Source: Helianthus annuus
Lineage: Eukaryota; Streptophyta; Magnoliopsida; Asterales; Asteraceae
Assembly: GCF_002127325.2 (NCBI RefSeq)
Contig: NC_035447.2
Location: 31,874,642-31,938,641, forward strand
DNA: 64,000 nt
Direction of reading: 5' to 3'
The position numbers and the translations under genes are program-made. Positions 1-12,494 of this stretch are shown here, piece after piece. Numbering within the stretch: position 1 is the stretch's first letter; each line of letters opens with the position of its first letter. The notes beneath the pieces are model-generated. The model saw nothing but the letters and a program-made list of their open reading frames with translations. It was not told where the DNA came from and searched no databases.

Positions 1-353
1 GATCAAGCTCGGTCATATATTCACGACTAATTGAGTATTAAGGAGAGCAGTTTGGGGAAGCCTCTTTGCGCCATCTATTCAGAATGTATTGTTTTGGAAA
101 TTCCCTAATGTCCATAATTCTCAAAACATAGAATATATGTCTACATAGCAAACCAAACTGTTCAAAACGCCTGCATGAGCAACTGCATGTGCAATCAGAC
201 TTACGAAACATTACCTGAAAACGCCAAAAACAATATCTCTATAACGCCATGCATAGAATGTTTGTCTAAAAAGTAAAAAAAACACATTGCATATGATAAA
301 ACGCCATTAACAGAAAACGCCATAAAAACCAAAACGCCATTATTTACCTCAAA

Positions 354-2086
354 TTAGGATGTACAAGGCTGTTGGAAGTCATTTACATAAAACTTAACAA
401 ACCCATCAGGCTTATCTTCGTAACGTTGATTTATGCAATCCGCAACTCCAATAAGCTCAGCTTGAACGTCACAAAAAATACTTTTTGTGTATATGTCAGC
501 AGCTTGCCCTTCCAACAATTTGTAACTACTCTTCAACTGGGGTCTTTTGTATCGAGATTCATGATCATTTTTCCGATGTGTGTGCCGCTATGCTTCTATT
601 GCAGTCTCGTAATGCGTCATAAACTCAACAAGAGTAGCTTTCGAATTGCACACTTAACCAAAAAAATGATTCTCACTCTCCGACCTCGATGTCGTTCGCA
701 TAAGACCAGACATCTCCTCCATTATATAGTATGCAGGGATCCAAGATTCCCTAAGTGCAAAAATATCAGATAGCCAGTCATTATCTTCTAAATTGAACTC
801 TGCGATAACCGCTTCTCATTCTGATTCAAACTCTTCAGGTGTGAGAATATCCGTCCACACAACACCAAAAATACGTTCTTTAAAATTGGTGGAATTGCAT
901 AGCCTAACACCAACCTATGTATAACACGAAAATGCCATGCATAAAAAAACATAAAGACAAAACTTAATTAAAAAAAAAACACTAACAAGGTAAAGAACGC
1001 CATGTATTTTAAAACGCACTGTATCCTAAAACGCCAAAGGTAAAAAAAGCATAACAACCTTCAGAGAAAGTTTATGCATCACATGCCACATGCATAACCG
1101 ATGCCCTGTGTCAACAAATACAACAGAAATAGCCTTCTTCATTGCTGGTTCTTGGTCAGTGACAACAACTTTTGGTTGAGAACCAACAGCTTTTATAAAA
1201 ACTCTCAATAACCAAATATACGTATCAGCAGTTTCCGACGCCAATAATGTTGCAACAAATGTAACATTGCAGTGATGATTGTCTATACCAGTGAACGGTA
1301 CAAACACCATAGAGTATCTACATATGAAAACGCCATGAGAACTGAAACAATAATAAAACGCCATTGCATGTAAACTAATAAAACGCCATTGCATGTAATA
1401 TAATAAAACGCCATTGCATGTAAACTAATAAAACGCCATTGTATGTAAAATAATAAAACACCATTGCATGTAAACTAATAAAACGCCAAAAACAGAAGAA
1501 GTTGAATTATAAAATATTACTTGTTGGAACGATACGTGGCGTCAAACGAAATCACATCACCAAACACGTGGTAATTACGTTTGGCTTGATCGTCACACCA
1601 AAAAAGTCCCTTCAAATGATTCTCTTCGTCTGTGATGTAATCATACGAGAAATTAGGCTAGGAATGTTTTTTTTTTCATTCAAATGTCTCACAACCATCT
1701 CGGCGTCATATTCCCCTATAAACAAGTTAATTTGCCTCTTATGGTTCTCAAATTCAACTTTACTTACACCCACGTCTTCAAAACCGCCAAAACAAGTCTT
1801 CATAACATTAAACGCCTTGACGGGACCCAAATTCAGCTTAGACATGTTGTGTATAACATGCTTCTGGAGCTGAGTGAGGTATCGTTCAGTTGGAAGAAAA
1901 TGCTAATCAGGACGTTCAACAAGTTCATGATTGTGCTCCTCGACAAACTTATACACCTTCCATGATCCAGGCTCAAAAAGTACACATAATAGTGCACCAC
2001 AATCAGTCCTCTTTGAAAAGTTGGATCGCACTACTCGCTCCTTTTGATTGGGGTCCAACGTATCAACCTTCTTGTCCTTGTATAAT
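354..2086 (-). pseudogene. FAR1-type (MULE transposase-derived) pseudogene FAR1-A, middle and 3' exons
   Basis: Read on the minus strand this is the continuation of the exon at 15816-16058, split by the Athila insertion. In order: end of the FAR1 DNA-binding domain with an HNHE zinc-ligand motif (about 1920-2086), the linker containing NLGPVKAFNVMK (about 1800-1850), the start of the MULE transposase core with VISFDATY (about 1525-1560), an intron 1318-1520, the core exon 1059-1317 (VPFTGIDNHH, VVTDQEPAMKKA, HRLCMWHVM), an intron 915-1058, then an exon from 914 down to about 354 containing WTDILTPEEFE and the downstream YTKSIFCDVQAEL block. Lesions seen: an in-frame TAG near 1908, a frameshift in the 8-T run near 1670, an in-frame TGA near 815 and further frame changes between 540 and 720. 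FAR1/FHY3-like proteins are transcription factors domesticated from Mutator-like transposases, so this could be either a dead host gene or a dead transposon. Its C-terminal end, with any SWIM finger, lies before base 1 or is lost. Confidence 0.85.
1354..1492. repeat. Tandem 25-bp repeat built on AAAACGCCAT inside the FAR1-A intron
   Basis: About five and a half near-identical 25-bp units, each starting AAAACGCCATTGCATG, fill most of the 1318-1520 intron of FAR1-A. The same AAAACGCCAT core occurs singly in the other noncoding parts of this gene (around 216-340, 1000-1035, 16373-16670), always in the same orientation on the plus strand. Confidence 0.9.
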
Positions 2087-3839
2087 TGATGTGTGCAAGG
2101 TGTTATATATTTTAGATGTATATTTTAAGCCCTTTTTACACTTTTATCCAAGTTTTAAATTTATAAAACACGATATTTACTAACACTAAACACACATATG
2201 GGCAAGTGCACCCATCGTGGACGTAGTATAATGTTTGTAAGATACCGAGGTCGTCCAAGGACACAAGAGCTTTTAGTACCGGTTTATCCTCAACGTCTAA
2301 TCAAACCAAAATATTAGAAAAAAATTTTTAAACTAAGAAAATAAAACTAACTAAAATGCTGAAAATATAAATAAAAATAAAAACAGATAGACAAGATGAA
2401 TCACTTGGATCCGACTCGTGTGTTAGTGTAACCTTTGATTATTTTCGCACTTTTGCACTTGTTTAAGAGATTATCTTAGTTATTGTAGTAGGGCCCCTCT
2501 TTTGAAGGCGACGTTACCCTCAACCCAGTAGTTTGAGTCAGCAAGGATACAATCCTAAAGGGTCGGATTATTGAAAGATAATTAACTAAGTTATTAATGC
2601 ATAATGTGGTAGGCCGCTCTTTTGAAGGCGACGTTACCCTCAGCTAAGTAGTCTGAGTCAGCAGGGATACAGTCCTAAATAGCTGGGTTAAAGTTTTAAT
2701 AGTAGTTAACTTATGAAGGGATCAAAGAGTTTGGACCCCCGCCATCCAATACCTTTGGGTATTGAAGGAGGTCCTACTAAATTTGACCCAGGTCCCTTGC
2801 AGGATCTCTAAACGCTGAACAACGACCAGGTAGCCAACATACCTCCATATAGACCGTGGAGATATGAATGGTGAAAATCTTTTATTTTATATAGACAGTA
2901 AAATAATGCCAAGACACCACGGACAAACGATAAGGAAGAATCACCTTCAACATAAGAAACTAGTAATTAAAGTCATTAATACAAAACCAATTAAAAAGTG
3001 CAAAAGATTAAAAATAAAAAGCATTAGACTAAACACTTGTCTTCACCAAGTGATGTAAGAGACTTAGGCAAACATGGCCTTTGATTGTCAAGAACTCTTA
3101 CGATCAATCTTGGATCCCGAGACGACTCACACACTCTATGATGGACAATGGATGATGGTGGTGGATGATGGTGTTATGGTGGTGGTGGGTGGTGGGTGAA
3201 GTGTGAGAGAGGTGGTGTGCCAAGGGATGAGTTGAAATGTCTCCAAGCACTCCTATTTATAGGCTGAACAGAAGCTCAGGCACGGCCCCGTGCCCGCTGG
3301 GCACGGCCCCGTGTCCATCCTTGTCTCTCTCCTCATTAATTGTAATTCGCAATTACAATAAATGTCACACCCCCAAAATCCACCCACAGAGTATCACCGC
3401 TTGGAGGCGTGACTGACCAGGATCAAGCCACCAATCATATAGAACAATGTAAATAGTAAAAGTAAATGTAATTTAACCAAACCAATCCATATGAAAGGTG
3501 TTCAAAACATAAGTATAAATTCAACGTTTAGCGGAAGCATATGAGTAAAAGCCCAACATAAATAAAGTACGTAATATCAAAATGTTTAATCAAAGCATTC
3601 ACGATCCTTGTCCACAACGACCGTGCCTCCCAGTGCAAGCTCCAAGTATACCTAACGACCTGCAAGGCATGTAACAGAGAGTCAACAACTAGTTGAGCGA
3701 GTTCACAGTAAGTAAGTTCGTAATAGTAAGTTTGTTCGTAACGTGTGGCTCTACTAGGCCGATAGTATGTTCTATTAGTGGGGGCTTCCCATAGTTGCAT
3801 ATACACTAGACTATTTGTAACCATATGTGTTCTTCTTAA

Positions 3840-4082
3840 CCCGAGAACAGTAGTACGTACAAGGTTTACGTAGGTTTTACGTAAGTGTCCTTCACAAACC
3901 GAGGACAGTGGTACGGGGGGGTTTACGTAGGTTTTACGTAAGTGCCTGTCACAACCCGAGGCAGTAGTGAGTATAAGTTTACGTAGGTTTTACGTAAGTG
4001 TCCTTCGCAACCTGAGGACAGTGATGAGTACAAGTATACGTAGGTTTTTCGTATGTATCCTTCGCAACCGAGGACGATGGTA
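3840..4082. repeat. Four ~60-bp tandem repeats in the solo LTR
   Basis: Four imperfect units share TTTACGTAGGTTTTACGTAA and a CCTTCGCAACC-GAGGACAGT block. They fall inside the segment (3660-4187) that is intron-like on the minus strand. Confidence 0.85.
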
Positions 4083-4439
4083 GATAGTCTAGTAACAGTG
4101 TAAGTACAAGTATCTATTCAATCTCATTCCTTCAATCCCATTCCCAAACCCCGGGAATCCCATGCCTTGGTAAGAGTGTGAACTCACCTTGGTTTGCTCG
4201 GTATGTTATTGCTTCTAGTGTTAATTAATGGTTAGGTCCGTTACACACGACCTAAGGTACATTGCACACAAACTCAATGTAAGTGTTTACGTTCAATTAG
4301 GGTTTACAATTCCTTGATGTCCAAACAATTGTGTTCCGTGTGATAATCGTGTACAGAGTGACATGACACAGATTGTTCATACATACTGTATCATCCAGTA
4401 ACATACAGTAGGCTCTAACACTGATGTTTGCAATAAACT

Positions 4440-4990
4440 CAGACACTTATTCATACATGAAATTCGGACCATATAGCATCAACAAACTCGGATCATGCTT
4501 CACACATAAAACTCGGACTATACAAGCATCATGAAACTCGGACTATGTAAAGCATCAAAAGTCGGACCAAGCACCCCCACAAAAGCCGGACCTCATATAT
4601 TAAATCAAAAGTTCGGACCTTATATCATTCAAGAAAGTCGGACCTTATGTCCATTCAAAAAGTTCGGACCATATGTCATTCAAGAAAGTTGAACCTCATA
4701 TTATTCATTCAAAAATTCGGAGCTTGTATGTGCATCACAAGAATTCGGACCAAACCCCTCATAAAATTCGGACTATATATATTACCACTTAAAAATTCGG
4801 ACCATGTTTAATTCCAAAACTCAGACTATAAGTCCAACACAAAATTCGGACCTTCATGTATTAACAAAATTTGGACCTTGCAATACTTATAAAACTCAGA
4901 CCATGATTCATTCACAAAACTCAGATCAAGCATTCAACCAGAACTCGGACTTTGTGACTTCACAAAACCCTGACACTTAACTCCGAGTTA
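4440..4990. repeat. Degenerate short repeats with an AAATTCGGACC core in the solo LTR
   Basis: About twenty imperfect units of 20-35 bp, each with a variant of AAANTCGGACCATAT, run through this part of the LTR. No coding potential is evident. Confidence 0.8.
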
Positions 4991-6195
4991 TCAACATGCG
5001 TGAATTCCAAAACCATTTTACAGTTTTCAATGGAACAGTTACATTTGTAGAACTACGATCAAAACCCTAATCCCAGACATTGCCAGTGTTGTAATCTAAT
5101 TAACAATCAAACAATTCTAACATATCATGCATCTCATTGTCAAGCATTTGATTAAGCAACTATTCACAACCCATATCACAATAATCAGGAGGATCAATTA
5201 AACACAGAGCCATTATATGTAGAACTAGGGTTTTGCATGAATCACATAATCAAGGATTAACAACAAATAATCATTAAACGTTTACCTTAGATTGATTCTA
5301 GATGAAGAGAGATCAAAAGTGATGAAGAGCTTGTGCCACCAAGAATGATGAAGAAGATGATTGTAGGAGAGGATTGTAGAGGAAGATGTGAAAGTACGTA
5401 TGTTGATTTTGTGAGATGATTAGGGTTAAGTGTTATTAAGATTTCACTAACTACTCTACTCACCCCTAAGTATCATCTTTTACATAAAATACACCCATCA
5501 CAATATAATTTACAGTTTCATCACCAAGTTCATGTATTTGTCAAATCATTCGTAAAATAACACATAACCATGCAACAATCACAATACACTTTATCAAATC
5601 ACAACGTATACAGTTACAAAGCAAACCAATTGTGTAAGTAAGCACTAAACAAACGGTGAACGTGCAATAAATGCGAAAGTGGAATCTCGGAAACTCGAGT
5701 TGTCACATTATCCCCAACTTGAAAGAAATTTCATCCCGAAATTTAGCATGCGGTTACTGAGGAAGCTAGTTAAGTTGTATCGTTTACTGGTTTTCCTAGG
5801 GTGTCACAATAAATACGCCTGCAGGAGTCTGACCACGCCCCCGTGTCCGCTGGGCACGGCCCCGTGGTGGGCAATAGAAGCTTCTAAAGGTTTGTCTTTT
5901 CTGCTGCTTCTTGGGCACAGCCCCATGCTCGCTGAGCACGGGGCGTGTTCAGTCTTCTGTGTTCTTGGTTTTGCTTGGGAAGATGCTGTTGAGGGGTCGG
6001 GCATTCCACTTTTGTTCCTTTTCTTGTATTTAAGTTAGATTTTGCTGTCTTTTTGCTTCTTTTGTTAATTTGAGCTCATTTAATCCTGAAAATACAAAAG
6101 GAAGACAAAAACACACTTTTCCAACATTAGTACTAAAAAGGGTTAGTTTTATGCCATATTTGATATAATTTATATGTTGCATTTTGCGCATATCA

Positions 6196-6212
6196 AATAC
6201 CCCCACACTTGA
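6196..6212 (-). other. Polypurine tract next to the 3' LTR of Athila copy 1
   Basis: Read on the minus strand the bases before the LTR are TTCAAGTGTGGGGGTATT, a G-rich polypurine tract of the kind used to prime plus-strand DNA synthesis in LTR elements. Confidence 0.75.
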
Positions 6213-7522
6213 ATCTTTGCTTGTCCTCAAGCAAAACTCTTTATAATGTGGCTTTATTCACTTCAAAATGGAATGGGTAGAAGAGAAGGGTTTTGGGCTT
6301 GTCATAGAGTGTCGGGGTTTCCAAGATTCTTTATTGGGGTTTTATTTTTATTTATTTACAATCCTATTCGGCATGATTTATTAAGAACATTCTTTAAGAT
6401 AAGTTACTTATTTGGGCATAACATACCTTTTTTTAAAATCTCATATATATACAAGTTCACATACCTCACGGGAGATCACTCAACACTCGGCCGAAGGTGT
6501 ATTTTTAGTGAATCACTCGAGAGCGGCATGGAACTTACTTCTACCATAAGTTTGCCAAGCAATCAATCCTCCTCCTTTTTAACTATATACCTTTGTAAAT
6601 ATCAAGAGGACTTTATGGGTTTTTTGGCTTGGGCTAAAGGTGGGTGGTTGGGTTAGTGGTTAGTAAAAAGGGCGAAAAGCGTAACAAACGTTGGTTTGAA
6701 AGACTTTATTTTTCCTATTTTTATTTTATTTCGATGGGTTGTTCAAATAAAGATATTTGATAAACTTTTTTTTTGGGAAGTCATAAGTGAACCGAACGTT
6801 GTTACTAAAAAAATAAAAATAAAAAAGGTTTAGGTGGGTAAAAAGGGTTGTTTTGGGTTAAGAAATGAAAAGGTTTAGGCTCAAAGGGGTTAACTAGGGG
6901 GATTTTGGGTAGGTGGTAAAAAAAAGAAAAATAATGGTGTAGAATGAAAAAAGGGTTAGTCCTAATGCCTCCATCATTTACTTACTCGGGTTTAAGTTGG
7001 TAAGGACCGGGAATGTATTGTTGTGGCAAGTTCTAGAGTCGTATGAACCAAGCGGCTATTCACACAAGAAACGAAAAATGAGCATTTAGTGTAAAGATAT
7101 ATATATTTGTATGCTCGTTAAAGGCTCAAAACTCACTTTTGTGGGAAAAGGATTTTTTTTATGTGATCAAGTATAAATAATCGTATTTTAACTAAGTTTG
7201 TCATGCCTTTTCATAATTTTCTTTTGTTGGTTCTTTTTATCACGACGCTATCGGTTGTAAATTTGTAAAAATATAACCTTATTAAGACTTGAATTCCCAA
7301 CTTAAACTTAGACAAGTAAAAACAATGAAAATTTTTGGAAAAAATTTGGGGTGATTAGCGGTTCCAATAGAGTTTTGTGTAAGGCTTGTTATTAGGACTT
7401 GCAAAATTCAAGGTTTTAGCATCCCCCCCACACTTAAATTACACATTGTCCTCAATGTGTCCCAAAAATAAGTTTTTAGGTTGATTGAATGTGTAAAATG
7501 GTGTTAAAAGCAAAATTTTATG
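6213..7522 (-). other. Noncoding tail of Athila copy 1 between the 3' ORF and the polypurine tract
   Basis: This AT-rich stretch has long A/T runs and no convincing ORF. It contains a second polypurine-like block on the minus strand at about 7422-7436 (TTTAAGTGTGGGGGGATG), preceded by GAGGACAATG, the same arrangement (GAGGACAAGC) seen upstream of the terminal tract at 6196-6212. Confidence 0.7.
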
Positions 7523-8636
7523 TTACTGGCAGTCTGGACACGGCCCCGTGCTGGGTGGACACGACCCCGTGCTGGGTGGACACGGCCCCGTGTTAAGGTG
7601 CCAGTAACGAAAACTTACAGAAGTTGGACACGGGGGCGTGTTCCTGGTGCACATAAGGTTTTCCTGCAAAAGATCATGTAAACTTTGAAGGTTAGGAAAA
7701 CCACCTCCTTGTGAGGAGGACTGCCCCGGATCACCGTGGGGTTGGTACTGGTATTGGGGAGGTGGAGCGTGAAGGACTAGCGCCTCTTGCGGGTTCCATG
7801 CATGGCCTTGCCTTTTCTGAAAGCTTACCGACCCATCTTCCGCCTCATAAATTAGGTTCATAGCACGACAAATGTGCACATCGACCCGTCCCGACCATGG
7901 GCTTCTCTGCAAGGACCTAGGGATGTTCGTGAAGTGCTTGAAGAGGCGGTACACCCATCCCCCATAGAAGATAGGGGTTGGTGCATGAGCAAGCCGGTTC
8001 AGATGCATGTTCCGGAGTAGGAGGAATGGAACATCGAGGGCTCTTCGGGTGTGAATGCAGTGTAGGACTACCAAATCTCTCAACCCAACAACGCCGCTGC
8101 TGTCGTGTCTCTGACTAAGAGAGTAAGTAAGGAGCCTGTAAATGTAGCGATGGGGCAGATCCCTTAGCTTAGTGCTCTTAGTACTGCTTGGATTGTAAAA
8201 CCCATCACCAATCTGAGCCATGCAGCCTGGCGTTCATTTTCATCCGACTCTCACATTCCCCCGGTGTTTTCTTCATTCCCGAATCTTCCTCTGAATACAG
8301 TCCCACTATTGCCCCGAATTGTGCCATAGAGATCGAATACCTTGTCCCACCACATCGGAATGCAACCTCCTCATTGTCGAACGGCTCACACCTTGAAGTG
8401 AAGGTGAAGGTACTGTAGAACTCCAAAGTGCACTCGTGTACCGACCGGAGTCGAGTGGTCAAAGCAACCCTGAGCGGTCCGGTAACGAGGTTATTGAAGC
8501 GGTCAAGTTGGTTCACCATGAGTAACAGGTCCGTGCATGCTTGCCTTGGGTATTCCTAGGGTCTTGTTTGAAGCGTATCATATTTGGCCCTAGCATCGAG
8601 CTCATTAGCGTTGAATCTCGTAAACTTCTTCGACAT
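7523..8636 (-). pseudogene. 3' ORF of Athila copy 1 (envelope-position, function unknown)
   Basis: The minus-strand start ATG at 8634-8636 (MSKKFTRFNANELD) sits directly after a TTCTTTCAG acceptor-like site. The protein is about 370 residues when read through the breaks, with blocks LVTGPLRVALTT, SMAQFGAIVGLY, DVPFLLLRNMHLNRL and DVHICRAMNLIYEAEDG, and ends in a proline/threonine stretch encoded by CACGGCCCCGTG dyads (7535-7595). I see no clear signal peptide or transmembrane segment, so an envelope role is not supported. It resembles the extra ORF of Athila elements. Breaks: an in-frame TAG after about 25 codons (near 8557) and a frameshift near 8215-8220. The homologous ORF of copy 2 is at 59905-60788. 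Confidence 0.75.
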
Positions 8637-9125
8637 CTGAAAGAATACACCAAAAGTTAGCACGAAACAGTGAAATTTCCGGAAAAAACTGCAAACAGTG
8701 AGCTGGACACGGCCCCGTGCTCAGCGGGCACGACCCCGTGTCCAGGCTTCTGTTACTCAAAAATTGCATTTTTCGTTCCGGTCCCGAAAATCTGAATTTT
8801 TTTTGCCAAGTAGGTGCGGTTTCCCCCGAAAATAAAACCCCAAGTGCCTATTTTTCCCAAAACAAACCGTTTACCCCTTCGATTTTATCTTTTTCGGTTC
8901 AAAAACAAGGGTTTGGGGTTTTCATGAGAAATTGGGCAAATCTATCAACAATATAAGTGTATTTACTTCCTATTATACTAATCTAAACTAATGCTAACAG
9001 ATTAAAACAAAAATTTGAGGTTTGATCCGGATGAACTTCAAGAACCCTAGATTTTTCCCCAAATTTTTGATGTTTTTACTACATGCAAGTAACTAATTTA
9101 ACTACTAATGATGATAGAATCATAC
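8637..9125 (-). other. Conserved intron-like segment upstream of the 3' ORF, copy 1
   Basis: On the minus strand a donor CATCAAG|GTATGATTCT at 9125 is followed 489 bp later by the acceptor TTCTTTCAG| immediately before the ATG of the 3' ORF. Copy 2 has the same donor and acceptor 488 bp apart (59417-59904). Splicing would place the 3' ORF near a 5' exon; it is inferred from sequence only. Confidence 0.55.
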
Positions 9126-9421
9126 CTTGATGTTGTTAGAGAGAGAGGAAACGTCGAAAATCTGCGGAAAATCGCCTGGACCAGAGCGTTTTTCGGGGAA
9201 ACGGGCATGTGGAATGAAACTGTTTGTGAAAAGGGGGTTTTTATCCCGTCAGTTGCGCGGACACGGCCCCGTGTCCAGTGGACACGGCCCCGTGCCGAGC
9301 AAAGTTTTTTTTTTAAGTGCACGTGTGAGTGCCCTGTTTTCCCAGAAACGCGGTTCGAAGACTTACCGTTCTCGATGTTTACCTGCTTGTTCGTAACTTA
9401 CCAGGTATGATGTTGATGCCT

Positions 9422-12400
9422 TTAGTCGTCAACCGTTTGGAGCGAGATTTCTTCCTCTTCATCCTCAATGGATCCTTGATAGAGTTTCAGCCATTAGCCA
9501 TTGACTTTGAATGGGATTCCATTTCGAGATTTAATTTCTGCTACACCGTGAGGAAAAATACGGGTGATGGAAAAAGGTCCTGACCACCTAGATTTTAGTT
9601 TACCCGGAAATAATCGAAGTAGTGAATTAAACAACAGAACCTGATCTCCTACTTGAAATTCATTAGGTTTAATGTATTTGTCGTGTAAGTTTTTCATTCT
9701 TTCCTTATAAATTTCCGAGTTAGAGTATGCATAATTCCTTAGTTCGTCTAATTCATTTATTTGACAAAATCGATTTTTTTCCTGCAATATCTAGATCTAA
9801 GTTTACATTTTTTTATTGCCTAGTAGGCTTTGTAAGCTATTTCTACCGGCAAATGACAACTTTTTCCATAGACGAGCTTATATGGGGTTGTGCCTATAGT
9901 GGTTTTATAAGCAGTACGAAATGCCCATAAAGCATCATCTAATTTATCGGCCCATTCCTTTTTATTTAATCCTACGGTTTTTTCAAGTATTCGTTTTAAA
10001 CCTCTATTAGTCACTTCGGCTTGTCCGTTTGTTTGAAGGTGATATGCTGTTGAGACCCGATGATAGACCCCATATCTTGTTAAGATTTTTTCGAGTTGAT
10101 GGTTACAAAAGTGGGTACCTCTATCACTTATTAATGCTTTAGGTGTTCCAAAACGAGAGAATAATTTTTTCAAAAATTTTACCACGACTCTTCCATCATT
10201 TGTTGGAAGGGCTTCGGCCTCAGCCCATTTAGACAAGTAATCAACTGCCACAAGTATATATTTATTTCCTTTTGATGGTGGGAAAGGTCCCATGAAATCG
10301 AGTCCCCACACATCAAAATTTTCACAAACGAGAATGCCATTTTGTGGCATTTCATTTTTGGAAGAAATATTACCTGTTCTTTGGCAAGGATCACATGTCT
10401 TGACAAGATTTTTCGCATCTTTGTAAATGGTCGGCCAATAAAATCTTGAATCAAATACCTTTCGTGCTGTACTGGCAGCACCATGATGTCCTCCGTATGG
10501 ACCTTCATGACAATGGCGGAGTATTCTTCTTGCTTCGTTCCCATGTACGCACCTTCGGATGAGTTGGTCAGCACACATTTTGAAAAGATAGGGGTCTTCC
10601 CAAAAGTAATGCTTTACATCAGCAAAGAACTTCTTTCTTTGGTGATGTGGCCATCCCTTGGTGACTATACCGCTAGCTAAGTAATTAGCATAGTCGGCAT
10701 ACCATGGTTCTTGTCTGTATTCCACCATTTCCAGGGACTCTATTGGGAAATTTTCGTTGATTTGTTTGTCCCTGGTTGCCTCTAAAGCTGGATCTTCTAG
10801 GCGCGAAAGATGATCTGCTGCTGTGTTTTCTGCTCCTCTTTTGTCTTTGATTTCAATATCAAATTCTTGGAGGAGTAGAATCCACCTGATCAAACGGGGT
10901 TTGGCATCTTGTTTCTTGAAGAGGTATCGGATAGCTGCATGATCTGTATAGACTACAGTTTTAGAAAGAACAAGGTAAGAACGGAATTTATCAAAAGCAA
11001 ATACCACGGCTAGTAATTCTTTTTCAGTAGTTGTGTAATTCTCTTGTGCATCATTAAGTGTTTTACTAGCATAATAAATTGGGTGGAAATACTTTTCTTT
11101 TCTCTGTCCCAAGACTGCTCCAACAGCAAAGTCACTTGCATCACACATGATTTCGAAAGGTAGTTTCCAATCGGGCGCTATCATGATAGGTGCATTGACC
11201 AGCATTTCCTTGAGGGTTAGAAATGCTTGATTGCAGTCCTTGTCAAAGATGAAAGGCGCATCTTTTTCAAGTAATTTTGTTAGAGGTCTTGAAATTTTTG
11301 AAAAGTCTTTGATAAACCGTCTGTAAAATCCGGCATGCCCTAAGAAACTTCTGATTGCTCTAACGGAGGATGGTGGAGGTAATCGAGAAATTGTGTCAAT
11401 CTTTGCTCGATCAACCTCCATTCCTTCGCTCGAGATCTTGTGACCGAGTACTATTCCCTCTGTTACCATGAAATGGCATTTTTCCCAGTTAAGGGCGAGG
11501 TTAGTTTCCTCACATCGGGATAGCATTCGTTCGAGGTTATCGAGGCATTGGTCATATGAATCTCCAAAGATAGAAAAGTCGTCCATGAAGACTTCCATTG
11601 TCTTTTCTATCATGTCATGGAAAATGGCCACCATGCAACGTTGGAAAGTTGCGGGGGCATTACATAGACCGAATGGCATGCGACGATAAGCAAAAGTTCC
11701 ATAGGAGCATGTGAAAGTTGTCTTTTCTTGGTCTTCAGGTGCTATTGGAATTTGAAAGTAACCTGAAAAACCATCCAAGAAACAGTAAAATTTATGACCG
11801 GATAGTCGTTCTAACATTTGATCAATGAAGGGCAAAGGAAAGTGATCCTTCCTTGTTGCTTCATTTAATCATTTGTAATCAATACATACTCTCCATCCTG
11901 TGACGGTTCTCGTTGGTATTAATTCATTATTTTCATTAGTTATTACTGTCATACCCCCTTCTTTGGGACTACTTGGACTAGACTTACCCATGGGCTATCG
12001 GAGATAGGATAAATAAGTCCGGCGTCAAGCAGTTTGATGACCTCGTTTTTAACCACTTCTTGGACATTTGGATTTACTCTCCTTTGTGGTTGTATCACGG
12101 ATTTGTAATCATCGTTCATCAAAATTTTGCATGTGCACATGGAAGGGCTTATTCCTTTTATATCTACAAGCTTCCAAGCGATCGCATTTTTATGTTTTTT
12201 CAAAAGTTTAATTAATTTTTCTTTTTCTATATTATTTAGTTTAGATGAAATAATTACAGGAGAACCACCATCTTTGTCTAGAAAAGCATATTCCAAACCT
12301 TTTGGGAGTTCTTTGAGCTCAAGAGGTGGGTCTTTAGGAGACTCCTTATTTTGGGGCTCATCTAGATTAAGAACTTTAAAGGTTTGTTCTATGGCGACCT

Positions 12401-12494
12401 GTTCTTCAACAAAGTGGTCAACTTTTTCACTTGTGTCGGGTGGCTCATCTTCATCTTCAATTAGGGGGTCATTATTGCCAAAAGGATATTTCAT
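9422..12494 (-). pseudogene. Athila copy 1 pol: reverse transcriptase - RNase H - integrase (broken)
   Basis: Order on the minus strand: RT from about 12080 (DAGLIYPISDSPWVS, then FMDDFSIFG as the catalytic block near 11590), RNase H with [14 protein letters not shown] (about 11150) and TDHAAIRYL, an H-H-C-C integrase finger ([10 protein letters not shown] ... CDPCQRTG, 10380-10510), then the DDE core with [17 protein letters not shown] and [10 protein letters not shown], and a C-terminal RWSGPF block near 9585. Lesions: the start at 12494 follows a 1-nt deletion relative to copy 2, a second 1-nt deletion near 11950 in the VVPKKG block, a nonsense TGA near 11868, TAG for Trp at 9820 and TAA for Gln near 9494. 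It cannot give a full polyprotein. A 671-codon open stretch (9820-11835) still covers most of RT, RNase H and integrase. Confidence 0.92.

Larger units (their letters stand above)
3363..5808 (-). mobile_element. Solo LTR of a Tekay-like gypsy family nested in the Athila LTR
   Basis: It begins TGTCACACCC and ends GGTGTCACA on the plus strand and is bordered by perfect 5-bp duplications ATAAA (3358-3362 and 5809-5813). The partner Athila LTR carries the empty site near 15437, which proves insertion. No primer site or coding domain is visible, so it is a solo LTR. It is related to the LTRs at 42358-45037 and 48883-51532: shared blocks include CGAGCAAACCAAGGTGAGTT and the CAGGTCGTTAGG segment. 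Unlike those LTRs it contains, about 100 bp from its minus-strand start, a polypurine-like AAGTTGGGGATAA followed by a second TGTGACA (about 5694-5725). Confidence 0.9.
2087..6195 (-). repeat. 3' LTR of Athila copy 1, with nested solo LTR
   Basis: Without the insert and its extra TSD copy (3363-5813) this LTR is about 1.66 kb, close to the 1,672 bp of its partner at 14144-15815. The pair differs by scattered substitutions and by a deletion of about 36 bp near 2823, so it looks clearly older than the near-identical LTR pair at 42358-51532. Each LTR of this family contains an imperfect tandem duplication of about 130 bp (here about 2485-2690, units sharing CTTTTGAAGGCGACGTTACC), a minus-strand TATA box near 3250-3262 and CACGGCCCCGTG dyads near 3281-3317 and 5833-5870. 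Confidence 0.88.

Noticed and set aside
2864..3058. 64-codon frame repeated at 14955-15149
   Set aside because: It lies in the LTR, is repeated because LTRs are repeated, and copy 2 does not keep a matching open frame.
5679..6038. 119-codon frame spanning the solo LTR border
   Set aside because: It crosses the 5808 element boundary and lies in LTR DNA; no homologous frame is kept in the partner LTR.
7523..8636. True envelope glycoprotein
   Set aside because: The 3' ORF is in the envelope position, but neither copy shows a signal peptide, transmembrane anchor or Cys pattern; called only an Athila 3' ORF.
12491..12494. Programmed ATGA coupling between protease and RT ORFs
   Set aside because: Copy 2 is in frame across the same point; copy 1 has lost one base, so the overlap is accidental.
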